A stretch of DNA of 33,382 bases from Verrucomicrobiota bacterium (GTDB lineage: Bacteria > Verrucomicrobiota > Verrucomicrobiia > Chthoniobacterales > Terrimicrobiaceae): NCBI GenBank assembly GCA_026398255.1, contig JAPLTG010000018.1, forward strand, positions 1-33,382. The letters are read 5' to 3'. Shown one piece after another: positions 1-6,957 of the stretch. Numbering within the stretch: the stretch's first letter is position 1; each line of letters opens with the position of its first letter. A program made the position numbers and the translations under genes. The notes under the pieces are model-generated. The model saw nothing but the letters and a program-made list of their open reading frames with translations. It did not search any database and had not been told where the DNA came from.

Positions 1-1
1 C

Positions 2-157
2 AAGAAGGACAGGCAGCGGAACCACTCCTATTTCAGCGAGTCGATTTTTGTCCGGGCCGATTGGGTGATGAATGCCATGAACACGGTGATGTTTGGCAAG
101 CCTGTATCTGAGCGAGTTTTTTACATTCAACAACTTTTGTTCCCCCATGCTCCCTGA
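2..157 (+). CDS. C-terminal fragment of a probable excisionase or HTH protein (5' end missing)
   Basis: The open frame runs in from the window edge and stops at TGA 155-157, leaving 51 residues. It reads KKDRQRNHSYFSESIFVRAD and then WVMNAM. A basic turn followed by a 'hydrophobic-x-R-x-D-W' segment resembles the wing and last helix of excisionase or MerR-like small DNA-binding proteins, which end in phrases such as 'R..DLDAWL'. The fragment at the right edge of the window (33275-33382) has the matching N-terminal helix-turn-helix, so the two may be one gene. The frame is clear. The function is inferred from fold-like spacing only. Confidence 0.5.
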   Translation, partial: KKDRQRNHSYFSESIFVRADWVMNAMNTVMFGKPVSERVFYIQQLLFPHAP

Positions 158-344
158 AATCACCCTCCGCCTAGCGATTTGCGCCAACGCCTGCCCTATC
201 GGTCCACGGCTCGAGCGCGGGACGCCGATGCCGGCCTACCAGCACACCTACGCCCTCGAGGAGCGCGACCAGGCTGAGGCGGACATGCGGCGGGTGCGGG
301 AATATGTGGAACGGAACCAGAACACTATGAAGGGAAGGAAATAA
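147..344 (+). CDS. Small hypothetical protein upstream of the replication initiator
   Basis: The product has 65 residues, with a Cys-containing N-terminus and a charged helical C-terminus (EERDQAEADMRRVREYVERN). The ATG at 147 overlaps the stop of the previous gene by 11 bases, which fits the overlapping layout here. An internal ATG at 228 would give a 38-residue protein holding only the helical part, and it cannot be excluded. No Shine-Dalgarno sequence precedes either start. The next gene starts two bases after the stop. I do not recognise the family. Confidence 0.45.
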   Translation: MLPEITLRLAICANACPIGPRLERGTPMPAYQHTYALEERDQAEADMRRVREYVERNQNTMKGRK

Positions 345-345
345 T

Positions 346-801
346 ATGGCAGGAGAATGGATCAAAGTGGAGAACCACCTACACGAGAAGGTCGAGGTGG
401 CGGCGATTGCCGACCACACCGGCCTCGACCTCGACGCGGTGGTCGGGAAGCTCGTGAAGGTGTGGGCTTGGGCGTCACGGAATTGTCACGGTGACGGCGT
501 GACATCTGTCACGGCCCTCCGTGTCATTCGTGAAATCACGCGCGTTGAGAACTTCGACGAAGCACTCTCAAATTGCGGGTGGATTCGCATTAAGGGCGAC
601 AAAATCGAGTTTGTGAACTTCGACCGCCACAACAGCCAAACATCTAAAGACCGAGCACTTGCGGCGTTGAGAATGGCCAAGAAACGCGGCAACGATGCCG
701 TTACGGAGAAGTTACGGGACAAGCGTAACAAATCTGTAACCAGAGAAGAGAAGATAATAAAGGCGGTTGCCTACGGCAACTCGCCCGTCCTGTCCCTATG
801 A
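346..801 (+). CDS. Phage replication initiator or helicase loader, winged-helix N-terminus
   Basis: The product has 151 residues and opens with MAGEWIKVENHLHEKVEVAA, the style of phage replication proteins of the O / DnaT / replisome-organiser type ('EWIKM...L..hPKV..la'). Residues 1-90 fit a winged helix ending in 'GWIRIKGDKIEFVNFDRHN', and the C-terminus (95-150) is basic and probably flexible. A good Shine-Dalgarno (GGAAGG) lies just before the ATG. The next gene, a DnaB-like helicase, overlaps by four bases, so the product probably brings that helicase to the origin. The coding DNA itself carries clustered GTCACGG and GTTACGG repeats that may be the origin. The family assignment rests on pattern and context. 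Confidence 0.7.
   Translation: MAGEWIKVENHLHEKVEVAAIADHTGLDLDAVVGKLVKVWAWASRNCHGDGVTSVTALRVIREITRVENFDEALSNCGWIRIKGDKIEFVNFDRHNSQTSKDRALAALRMAKKRGNDAVTEKLRDKRNKSVTREEKIIKAVAYGNSPVLSL
474..764 (+). other. Candidate replication origin: phased iteron-like repeats inside the initiator gene
   Basis: Two clusters are visible. The first has GTCACGG at 474, 485 and 508, with palindromes GTCACGGTGAC (485-495), GTGACATCTGTCAC (499-512) and CGTGAAATCACG (529-540). The second has GTTACGG at 700 and 711, followed by the inverse GTAAC at 725 and 736. Several spacings are 11 bp, about one helical turn. An A-rich stretch with GATAATAAAGG (751-761) follows. This mirrors lambda, where O binds iterons inside its own gene next to an AT-rich unwinding segment. 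The repeats are observed. Origin function is inferred. Confidence 0.5.
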
Positions 802-2090
802 ACGCACTCATCATCCCCATGCCCAAGGCGGCGGTGCCTTTATCTGAATCGAGCGAGCGGGCGGCCATCTCGTGCTTGCTCCAGAACTTTGCCTGCCTGG
901 ACGCGATGAGCTGGCCCGAGGATCTGTTTTTTTACGAGAAGCACCGCATCATCCTCCGCGCGATCCGTGAACTCCACGAGGCGCGCGTCTCGACGGATTT
1001 CTTCGCCGTGCAGTCCCTCCTCGACCGGCAGGGGCTACTCGACGACGCGGGGGGCGCTCAGGAGTTGATCGACCTCTCTACGGTGATGCCGACGGGCGAT
1101 CCGGGAACGGCGGCATGGCATCGCGGCTACCTCATGGACGCGCGGCGTTACCGCACGGCTCTCTCGGCAGTCCGCAAGGCGGAGGAGGGCTTTCTCCGGC
1201 AGGAGGGGGACATCGCGGGGCTGGCGCAGGTATTGACCGAGACGGCGGCGATGCAGGACACGCAGAGGGCGGGGCTGAAGGACATCATCAAAAACCTGAC
1301 GATCGAGATGGAAAAGACCGAGCCGACGGAGTGCTTCGGCACCGGCCTGGGCGAACTGGATCGCACGGCACAACTCAAGCGGGGCGAACTCCTGACCGTG
1401 GCGGCTCCGACCTCGGGCGGCAAGTCGATCATGCTGATTCAAATGGCGCTCCATGCTCTGCGGGCTGGCAAGCGCGTGGCGGTCTTCTCCCTCGAGATGC
1501 CGGCGACTCAGGTCGTGGGCCGGATTCTCTCGGCGATGTGTGGCTTTAACATCGGCATCCTCAAGTATGTGAACCGCGCGGACACCAAGAACGAGCACCT
1601 GAACAAATTCACAGCGGCCACGGCCGAGCTGGCGCACTACGCGCTCGAGGTCGAGAGCACGCTGACCGAGTGGGAGCAGATCGATGGCGCCGTGCGCGAG
1701 CTGGTGGCCAAGGATAAGGCCGACATCGTGATCGTGGACTATGTGCAACTCGTCCACCTGCGGGCCCTTGGCTCCAACGAGACGCGCGAGCAGCATGTCT
1801 CGGAACTCACCAAGCGACTCAAATCCCTCGCCATTCATCTGAATGTGGCGGTGGTGACGGCTTCCCAGCTCAACGACGACAACCCGCCGAAACTGCGCGA
1901 GTCGCGGGCCATCGGCCACCACAGCGATCATGTGTGGTTCATCGGCCACGGTGACACAGGGAGCTGGCTCACGGTGGTCAAGAACCGCGAGGGCGAGCGA
2001 GGCGGGGCGTTCCCGATCCTCATGCACGGCGCGATATCCCAATTTGTCCCACGGGACGAGAGAGAAACCCAAACAACCAATAAGAAATGA
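798..2090 (+). CDS. dnaB: Replicative DNA helicase, DnaB family
   Basis: The product has 430 residues with both DnaB domains. The N-terminal helical domain covers about 15-120 ('SERAAISCLLQN', 'FFAVQSLLDRQGLLDDAGGAQEL'). The RecA-like motor covers about 180-425, with Walker A APTSGGKS at 203-210, 'VFSLEM' at 229-234, Walker B VIVDYVQL at 311-318, VTASQLN at 353-359, and the arginine-rich 'LRESRAIGHHSDHV' and 'NREGERGG' segments. It unwinds DNA at the phage fork as a hexamer. It is slightly shorter than a typical bacterial DnaB (about 450-470). The ATG overlaps the stop of the initiator gene by four bases, so the two are probably translated together. Confidence 0.93.
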   Translation: MNALIIPMPKAAVPLSESSERAAISCLLQNFACLDAMSWPEDLFFYEKHRIILRAIRELHEARVSTDFFAVQSLLDRQGLLDDAGGAQELIDLSTVMPTGDPGTAAWHRGYLMDARRYRTALSAVRKAEEGFLRQEGDIAGLAQVLTETAAMQDTQRAGLKDIIKNLTIEMEKTEPTECFGTGLGELDRTAQLKRGELLTVAAPTSGGKSIMLIQMALHALRAGKRVAVFSLEMPATQVVGRILSAMCGFNIGILKYVNRADTKNEHLNKFTAATAELAHYALEVESTLTEWEQIDGAVRELVAKDKADIVIVDYVQLVHLRALGSNETREQHVSELTKRLKSLAIHLNVAVVTASQLNDDNPPKLRESRAIGHHSDHVWFIGHGDTGSWLTVVKNREGERGGAFPILMHGAISQFVPRDERETQTTNKK

Positions 2091-2518
2091 AACTATACAT
2101 CGGCATAGACCCCGGCTTGTCCGGCGGCATCGCATTCATCCCAACCAGCGGGGAGCCTTGGGCGCACAAAATGCCCGAGACCGACCGCGATCTCATCGAT
2201 CTCATTCGGGACTCGATCAACCTGTTCGACGCGCGGGCGGTCATCGAATTGGTGCATTCCAGCCCGCAGATGGGCGTGAAATCGGCTTTCACCTTCGGCG
2301 AGGGGTATGGACGCCTTCAGATGGCTCTGACGGCGCTGGGCGTCCCTTACGAGCGCGTGAGGCCTGCCGTGTGGCAGAAGTCCATGGGTTGTTTGACCAA
2401 GGGCGACAAGAATGTGTCGAAGCGCCGGGCGCAGGAGCTTTTCCCTGCGCTGAATGTCACGCACGCCATCGCGGACGCTCTCCTCATCGCGGAGTTCGCC
2501 AGGAGGGCAGGGAAATGA
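2087..2518 (+). CDS. RuvC-like Holliday junction resolvase
   Basis: The product has 143 residues with an RNase H fold typical of RuvC-like phage resolvases. It opens with MKLYIGIDPGLSGG, which supplies the first acidic residue (D8). A second acidic residue sits in 'AVIELV' (E54), and the last cluster is 'HAIADALLIAE' (D130, with H126 nearby). These proteins cut four-way junctions during phage recombination or before packaging. The start overlaps the helicase stop as ATGA, and the next gene starts the same way, so it belongs to the replication operon. The family is recognised with good confidence. The exact substrate is not known. Confidence 0.87.
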   Translation: MKLYIGIDPGLSGGIAFIPTSGEPWAHKMPETDRDLIDLIRDSINLFDARAVIELVHSSPQMGVKSAFTFGEGYGRLQMALTALGVPYERVRPAVWQKSMGCLTKGDKNVSKRRAQELFPALNVTHAIADALLIAEFARRAGK

Positions 2519-2964
2519 GCGAGCAACCTACGCCAGAGACGGATATTTTTATCGCGTCACAAAATCACTCGCCAACAACGCATCAATCTAACCAACGAAA
2601 TCAAATGTCCAAACTACCCCAAAATGTTGCCGAAGCCAGTGATGGCGGGTTGCGCACCACTGCCTTGTTCGGCGTCTTCGTGACGGCCAAGCTCAAGGGT
2701 GAAATCTACCCGCTCCAAGGCTGGGTCATCTCGGAATCTCCGCTGCGGATCAAATGCTCGGACGGCGATGAACACGACTGCGAAGGCACGCCGACCGTGG
2801 TGATCAATCCACCTGAGCGGACGCCTGCCAGCATGGTCTGCGAGTGTGAAAATCCGGGGCCGCACATGAAGCCCGGCGCGGGCGGTAAATTCTGTGCGGT
2901 CTGCGGCTGGGATATTCCGCCGAACGACAAGGATCTGGCGCGGCGGGCGCTGGACTCCGAATAA
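2515..2964 (+). CDS. Hypothetical protein with a C-terminal zinc-ribbon-like motif
   Basis: The product is 149 residues from the ATG at 2515, which overlaps the resolvase stop and has a strong SD (AGGAGG) upstream. Residues 1-30 (MSEQPTPETDIFIASQ and on) look unstructured. A second in-frame ATG at 2605 (MSKLPQNVAEAS) could be the start of the folded part. Residues 35-95 look like a beta-rich domain. The end carries C-x-C and C-x-x-C pairs ('VCECENPGPH' and 'KFCAVCGW') that could bind zinc. The PTPETD peptide also opens the product at 3317. Function unknown. Confidence 0.65.
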   Translation: MSEQPTPETDIFIASQNHSPTTHQSNQRNQMSKLPQNVAEASDGGLRTTALFGVFVTAKLKGEIYPLQGWVISESPLRIKCSDGDEHDCEGTPTVVINPPERTPASMVCECENPGPHMKPGAGGKFCAVCGWDIPPNDKDLARRALDSE

Positions 2965-3013
2965 ACCAACAAGGCAGCTCCCGCCGTTGCCAGCATCCGC
3001 TTGTTCTCTGAAT

Positions 3014-3289
3014 ATGATTACCTTCAACGCCCAAACCAAGAATCTTGAAATCCCCGTGGCTACACTGGAACGTGTGAGCTACGAACTCACTTACACGCTC
3101 CGCAGCATCCGTGAAATTGCGGGACTGCCGATGGATAAATATCCCCGCCCGGGTCCTCTGGAACCCGCCGATCATGCACAACGCGCCGTGCTGGAAATCG
3201 CGAACGCGCTGGGGATCAACATGGGGGCGAAATGGGGAAATGAAATCGACCTGCGCAACGCTGACGACATTTCAGAGAACAATGTTTAG
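3014..3289 (+). CDS. Small hypothetical protein
   Basis: The product has 91 residues and starts MITFNAQTKNLEIPVATLER. I chose the ATG at 3014 because upstream sequence in the same frame overlaps the previous gene without sense. The middle ('TYTLRSIREIAGLPMDKYPRPG') and end ('AVLEIANALGINMGAKWGNEIDLRN') look helical and soluble. No membrane segment or known motif is visible. It lies 49 bases after the previous gene and 27 bases before the next. I do not recognise the family. Confidence 0.6.
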   Translation: MITFNAQTKNLEIPVATLERVSYELTYTLRSIREIAGLPMDKYPRPGPLEPADHAQRAVLEIANALGINMGAKWGNEIDLRNADDISENNV

Positions 3290-3316
3290 ACACACAAAAA
3301 TACAAAATAACAACTA

Positions 3317-3535
3317 ATGAAAAACAAAAGTGGACAATTAGACCGACCTACACCAGAGACGGATGCGCTAATTTCAAAAGCTGGATTTGGCCCGACCGCT
3401 TGGGAATGGCGACAGCATTCCAGACGGCTTGAACGCGAGCGCGACGATTACAAGTGGCAGTTGCATATAGCTAAAGGCGAGATTTCCGAAGCAAGGCAAA
3501 TGGAAAGAGCGTGGAAATTGGAGGGCGCGAAATGA
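3317..3535 (+). CDS. Small hypothetical protein with PTPETD N-terminal tag
   Basis: The product has 72 residues. The N-terminus 'DRPTPETDALISK' repeats the start of the protein at 2515, and the DNA matches at 17 of 18 bases (2527-2544 against 3347-3364). The rest ('WEWRQHSRRLERERDDYKWQLHIAKGE') is a charged helix that could form a coiled coil. Small proteins with a 'TPETD' opening seem common in related phages, but I know no function for them. The stop overlaps the next start as ATGA, preceded by GGAGGGCGCGAA. Confidence 0.6.
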   Translation: MKNKSGQLDRPTPETDALISKAGFGPTAWEWRQHSRRLERERDDYKWQLHIAKGEISEARQMERAWKLEGAK

Positions 3536-3708
3536 GACCACTAATCACCACGGCAGCCGCAATGGCAGCGGTTTTCATCCTGACCGGCTGCGATGTAAAA
3601 CCGCTTAAAGACATACACAGCGAACAGGCTCGCGCAATCGTCCATGTCGGCGAGTGCATTTTTTACGGCCTTCTTGGCGCGGCATTCATCCGAGGTTTTA
3701 CAAAATGA
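3532..3708 (+). CDS. Small phage lipoprotein
   Basis: The product has 58 residues. MRPLITTAAAMAAVFILTGC is a clear lipoprotein signal with lipobox L-T-G-C (Cys20). The mature part is about 39 residues and ends in a hydrophobic stretch ('CIFYGLLGAAFIRGF') that could touch or cross the membrane. The start at 3532 is chosen because it overlaps the previous stop as ATGA and has a strong SD (GGAGGG). It lies in the early region, far from the lysis genes, so a spanin role is less likely. Early phage lipoproteins such as T5 Llp block receptors and exclude related phages, and a similar role is possible but unproven. Confidence 0.65.
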   Translation: MRPLITTAAAMAAVFILTGCDVKPLKDIHSEQARAIVHVGECIFYGLLGAAFIRGFTK

Positions 3709-3977
3709 GCAATGAAAAACACACGCCTTACGAGCCAATGACGTCCAGACAAGTGGGGTTCAATGGCGAGGCTAATATCTTCACAGATGCTCGCTTTTCG
3801 TATTTAGCCCACCAGCGTTTGACGATTCGGTTTTTAAAAGGAAGGACTGAGCACCTAAGAAAGGCGCAAGAATTGCCGAATCATTTCTTTTGGAATAGAG
3901 AGACGGAAACTTTCTACTACATCAACCCCGAAAAAAGGTTGTTTCGCGTCCAGTTTGTTGAGGAGGGCGCGAAATGA
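3705..3977 (+). CDS. Small hypothetical protein
   Basis: The product has 90 residues, starting MSNEKHTPYEPMTSRQVGF. It is rich in aromatic and basic residues ('DARFSYLAHQRLTIRFLKGRTEH', 'FFWNRETETFYYINPEKRLFRV') and has no signal or membrane segment. The ATG overlaps the stop of the lipoprotein gene. The 3' end repeats the junction GGAGGGCGCGAAATGA also found at 3520-3535. Base composition is more AT-rich than in the structural genes. Function unknown. Confidence 0.6.
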   Translation: MSNEKHTPYEPMTSRQVGFNGEANIFTDARFSYLAHQRLTIRFLKGRTEHLRKAQELPNHFFWNRETETFYYINPEKRLFRVQFVEEGAK

Positions 3978-4015
3978 CCAAGAACCCTAACGTCAAAGCT
4001 GAGACACCACTATGA
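3974..4015 (+). CDS. Possible 13-residue linking peptide
   Basis: ATG at 3974 overlaps the stop of the previous gene, and the stop TGA at 4013-4015 overlaps the ATG of the next gene at 4012. The peptide is MTKNPNVKAETPL. A strong SD (GGAGGG) lies about six bases before the ATG. Translation here would carry ribosomes from one gene to the next. It may be a real short peptide, a coupling device, or the remnant of a lost gene. Confidence 0.35.
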   Translation: MTKNPNVKAETPL

Positions 4016-4281
4016 GCGCCAACGACTCCGAAAACACGAATGACGCAGCCGCGAATAGTGGTTGCTCTCCAGCGCCTTGTTCGGGCTTAGACTTCTCGGG
4101 AACAACCTGCGAAGGGGCCGAATGGCATCGTGCATGGTTGGCCTTCACGGATGGCGAATACTATCACCGCTGCCGTCAGATCATGCTCGACTACGGCATG
4201 GGTGGTGGTGATGTCGAAATGATTCTGGCAAACTTCTGGGAAGCCGGATTCATCGCCGCAAAACACCACGGCGATGAATAG
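4012..4281 (+). CDS. Small hypothetical protein
   Basis: The product has 89 residues. The first 30 are polar and low in complexity (MSANDSENTNDAAANSG) with several Cys. The rest is a compact helical region ('AEWHRAWLAFTDGEYYHRCRQIMLDYGMGGGDVEMILANFWEAGFIAAKHHG'). The ATG overlaps the stop of the 13-residue frame, and the stop overlaps the next gene by eight bases. No family is recognised. Confidence 0.55.
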   Translation: MSANDSENTNDAAANSGCSPAPCSGLDFSGTTCEGAEWHRAWLAFTDGEYYHRCRQIMLDYGMGGGDVEMILANFWEAGFIAAKHHGDE

Positions 4282-4504
4282 CCCGAACTACAATTATGGT
4301 TATCGCGCCCTAGCGGCTCGAATCATCCTGGATGCTTTTAAGGACTGCGACCGGAGGACGGGCTATAAAAGCCAATACGCCACCCTGGTCGCGCAGGACG
4401 CCAAGGACAGCGCGGTCCGGTTTTTCAAGAGCCCTTGGTTCATAGAACTCGCTGATGGCGTAAATGTTTCTAGTGAGAACATCAAGAAGGAGGCTTTAAA
4501 ATGA
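4274..4504 (+). CDS. Small hypothetical protein
   Basis: The product has 76 residues and begins MNSPNYNYGYRALAARIILD. The segment 'DAKDSAVRFFKSPWFIELADGVNVSSENIKKEAL' resembles small phage or plasmid proteins in which a short helical domain carries an 'FF.S..F..L....G.....I' pattern, but I cannot name a family. It overlaps the previous gene by eight bases and the next start at 4501 by four. The end holds an SD-like AAGGAGG that serves the next gene. Confidence 0.55.
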   Translation: MNSPNYNYGYRALAARIILDAFKDCDRRTGYKSQYATLVAQDAKDSAVRFFKSPWFIELADGVNVSSENIKKEALK

Positions 4505-5043
4505 ACCCACACGCCCACCCAACATTTCCAACCGAGGCCGACCGGCTCCACGCGGCCGGCGCGGTTTACCATCACGACTACGCGGGGGAGATCGACACCG
4601 AGGAGGAGATCCTTGCCGACATGTTAGGCGTCACGCCTCAGCAGGCGAGGGGAGTGATGGAGCACACTGAGGCCGAGGTCCGGCGCTCGCAATCGCTCAT
4701 ACTCGGCAAAGTCGTGGGCATGCTCCTCGAGACGAGCAACCTGCCCGTCATGGCCCACGCCCTGGCATTTGCGGCCGGCCTTGATCAACTCAACGGCAAA
4801 CGCTCCCAGGCTGAAGTCGCGCGGGAGTTAGGCGTTACCCGCGCGCTGGTCAGCCATTATGTCATTGGCGTGCGTGATGTCCTAAGCGGCAAGCGCGAAA
4901 CATTCGACTGCACCAAGTTCCGCAAATCCAATTCCTCCCGAAAGACCTTTCGAGACAAGGCGCTCTCGCCTTTCCTCGAAGCCAAGCGCGCGGCTATCGC
5001 CCGCAAGAAACAACAACAACCAGACACCACCACATGCAACTGA
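4501..5043 (+). CDS. Helix-turn-helix protein, candidate late-gene regulator
   Basis: The product has 180 residues. Residues 100-125 (KRSQAEVARELGVTRALVSH and on) form a classic helix-turn-helix like region 4 of sigma factors. Residues 30-60 ('DTEEEILADMLGVTPQQARGVME') may be a second helical domain, and the C-terminus (135-180) is basic. A strong SD (AAGGAGG) lies before the ATG. It is the last recognisable regulator before the packaging and head genes, the position that Q-like or sigma-like late activators occupy in other phages. DNA binding is likely. The late-activator role is inference from position. Confidence 0.65.
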   Translation: MNPHAHPTFPTEADRLHAAGAVYHHDYAGEIDTEEEILADMLGVTPQQARGVMEHTEAEVRRSQSLILGKVVGMLLETSNLPVMAHALAFAAGLDQLNGKRSQAEVARELGVTRALVSHYVIGVRDVLSGKRETFDCTKFRKSNSSRKTFRDKALSPFLEAKRAAIARKKQQQPDTTTCN

Positions 5044-5459
5044 TCGACACCACCATGGTCACACTCTCCGGCTTGACCCTACCCACCACCCTCACCAAAG
5101 AGGACTGGACAGACATCCACAGCCAGCTTCTTCTTTGCAAGAAGGCAGCAGCCAAATGGCTCCAACAATCCCGAGATTACAGCACGGATCGCTGGGGCAT
5201 GGAGTTCACGGCGGACACCGAGGCACAGCTCGAGCTTGACCTTGGCCTCGCCCTACCCGAAGCCAAGCCCGCCCTCAACCCAGCCGACAAGACCCGCGCC
5301 ATCCTGACCATCGAAGGGCTCAGCATGAAGTTTGAAATGTGGCAGCGCAAGATGAACGCCGAGATCACCGGGTGGGACGCCGACCGGCTCCACCGCGCCC
5401 TCGAACTCCTCACGCCATTCGAGCAGGAGGCCAAGCGCATCCGCTCGCTATTGAAATGA
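5034..5459 (+). CDS. Hypothetical protein
   Basis: The product has 141 residues and begins MQLIDTTMVTLSGLTLPTTL. The sequence looks helical and soluble, with 'EDWTDIHSQLLLCKKAAAKWLQQ' early and a long charged C-terminal helix ('MNAEITGWDADRLHRALELLTPFEQEAKRIRSLLK'). The start overlaps the previous gene by ten bases. A second ATG eight codons in (5055) is possible. It ends the early operon, followed by the hairpin at the start of the HNH gene. No family is recognised. Confidence 0.6.
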   Translation: MQLIDTTMVTLSGLTLPTTLTKEDWTDIHSQLLLCKKAAAKWLQQSRDYSTDRWGMEFTADTEAQLELDLGLALPEAKPALNPADKTRAILTIEGLSMKFEMWQRKMNAEITGWDADRLHRALELLTPFEQEAKRIRSLLK

Positions 5460-5491
5460 AAATGCCGGGCGCAAATTAAGATGACTCCTCA

Positions 5492-5544
5492 ATTTGACAC
5501 CCGGCCGTTGTCGTGCAAACAACGACAACAGGCTCGTGTCAAAT
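5492..5544 (+). promoter_or_regulatory. Long hairpin with TTTGACAC element enclosing the HNH start codon
   Basis: Outer arms ATTTGACAC (5492-5500) and GTGTCAAAT (5536-5544) pair over 9 bp. GCC/GGC (5504-5506 with 5531-5533) continues the stem, and an inner stem GTTGTCGT / ACGACAAC (5507-5514 with 5522-5529) closes on a 7-nt loop. The GTG start (5513-5515) lies at the top of the inner stem. It is the only TTTGACAC with an inverted partner. RNA from it should fold and hide the start. Confidence 0.6.
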
Positions 5545-6451
5545 CGAGCTATTCGCTGGGCTTTCCGCGCATCGCCGCAAGGGAAGCAGAATCCAACCAA
5601 CCCCATGCCCCGTCTGTGGTGGGGTATTCAAGCCGAATAACGGGCGCAAGTATTGTTCCCACAAGTGCGCGGTCATTCAGATCGGGAGGCAGAAGAAGGG
5701 CAAGACAATCGATCCCGACCTTATTGCATGGCACAAATGCGCAACCTGCCACGCGATCATGGGAATGCCGGGAAAGATGTCCGGCGACCTGTTACGCAAG
5801 GACAGATCCACCATCTGCACATTTAGAAAAGAGAACGCCCTGCCAACGCTGTCTAAGTCTCAGGCTACTAAGTCCACATCCATTAGGATGGGGAAGGCGC
5901 AAAGAGATGCGGAAGAGCAATGGTGGCAAGAGAACTGGGAAGGTGTCGTGGATACTTATTGGGATAAATGCTCGAACCTCATCATTGCAAAGATGAAGAA
6001 CCCTGAGATTCCACTCAGTTCATTACCTTACCATATGAACTTGGATAGAAATAGAAAGATAGTAAGGGACAGAGCAAGGCAGAAATACAACGAATTAAAG
6101 AGCAATAAAGACAACGTGTATTGGGTTAAGCATAAACTAAAAAGCGGTATAAAAAGAATCTACAGAAAAATAGCGGGTAAAAAGCAATTAAGAACCATCG
6201 AGCTTCTTGGCTGCACGGTCCTCGAAGCCAAGCATCACATTGAAATGCAATTCAAAGAAGGAATGACATGGGACAATCACGGGGTTGTTTGGGAGATCGA
6301 TCACATCATTCCTTTGGCGGCTTTTGACCTAACACGCAAAGATCAACAGATGCTTGCAAACCATTACACCAACCTTCGACCATTATGGAAGGCGTTGAAT
6401 AGATTAAAAGCCGACAAGATTGTGGTCACGCATCAACTGAGCTTCGCATGA
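5513..6451 (+). CDS. HNH endonuclease with N-terminal zinc-finger motif
   Basis: The product has 312 residues from GTG 5513, exactly 12 nt after a TTTGACAC element. Residues 30-53 carry Cys pairs ('CPVCGGVF', 'YCSHKC'), and 'CATCHAIMG' follows near 76. The C-terminal HNH domain (about 235-300) has 'WEIDHIIPLAAFDL' with the key D-H pair, then 'LANHYTNLRPLWKALNRLKADK' with the N and second H. Such enzymes act as homing or packaging nucleases, and many cos phages keep one next to terminase. The second half is clearly AT-richer than the first and than the neighbours, so it was probably acquired. The start codon sits inside a strong hairpin. Confidence 0.8.
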   Translation: MQTTTTGSCQIELFAGLSAHRRKGSRIQPTPCPVCGGVFKPNNGRKYCSHKCAVIQIGRQKKGKTIDPDLIAWHKCATCHAIMGMPGKMSGDLLRKDRSTICTFRKENALPTLSKSQATKSTSIRMGKAQRDAEEQWWQENWEGVVDTYWDKCSNLIIAKMKNPEIPLSSLPYHMNLDRNRKIVRDRARQKYNELKSNKDNVYWVKHKLKSGIKRIYRKIAGKKQLRTIELLGCTVLEAKHHIEMQFKEGMTWDNHGVVWEIDHIIPLAAFDLTRKDQQMLANHYTNLRPLWKALNRLKADKIVVTHQLSFA

Positions 6452-6464
6452 TACCCACCCCCAC

Positions 6465-6479
6465 TTAGAAGACTTCTAA
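6465..6479. repeat. Perfect palindrome before the terminase genes
   Basis: TTAGAAGACTTCTAA has 7-bp arms around a central A. It lies in the 101-bp gap between the HNH gene and terminase small subunit, where cos sites often sit in GpA-type phages. It could be a protein-binding or packaging site, or chance. No T-tract follows, so it is not a terminator. Confidence 0.35.
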
Positions 6480-6552
6480 AAACATTGAAAGCCAGCAGTT
6501 TGCCATTCGCTCGTTAGTTTCGTGTGAGCAATAAAATTCCCATTTCCCTATA

Positions 6553-6957
6553 ATGAAACCAAAGAAAACCCAAAAGCGGGGCAAGGGTCGCCCGCGCAAT
6601 CCGGTGACGGATCGCATTGCCGACGAGCTTGCTGTGACGAAGCGGCAGGCTCGCAACCTCGCCGCCGAATCCGAGACGACCGGCCTTCCCGTCGAGGACA
6701 TGAAGGCGGCGAGGTTGCGCAAGCTCAAGCTCGAGGGCGACCGCATTGAATATCTCCTTGAGGTGACTAAGGGAAAACACATTGCGAAAGAGAAGGTAGA
6801 GGAGGAAATGATCGCTCTCGGCATGGCCGTGAAGGCGCAACTCCTTTCGTGGGTGGGCGCATTGCCTGGCAGACTCGAGGGGCTATCGGCGGCGCAGATG
6901 GTCCCGATCCTCGAGGACGAAATAAGCCGCGTGCTGAAAACGCTCTCCGACGAATGA
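6553..6957 (+). CDS. Terminase small subunit (DNA recognition)
   Basis: The product has 134 residues. The N-terminus is very basic (MKPKKTQKRGKGRPRNP), followed by a helix-turn-helix-like segment ('DRIADELAVTKRQARNLAAES') and a long helix ('EDMKAARLRKLKLEGDRIEYLLEV'). The end is a helical domain ('QLLSWVGALPGRLEGLSAAQMVPILEDEISRVLKTLSDE') typical of Nu1-like or DUF1441-like small terminases. It binds the packaging site and recruits the large subunit, whose gene overlaps by four bases. The assignment rests on architecture and position. Confidence 0.8.
   Translation: MKPKKTQKRGKGRPRNPVTDRIADELAVTKRQARNLAAESETTGLPVEDMKAARLRKLKLEGDRIEYLLEVTKGKHIAKEKVEEEMIALGMAVKAQLLSWVGALPGRLEGLSAAQMVPILEDEISRVLKTLSDE

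Noticed and set aside
6549-6554. TATAAT before the terminase small subunit as a -10 box
   Set aside because: It overlaps the ATG itself and no -35 box lies at the right distance.
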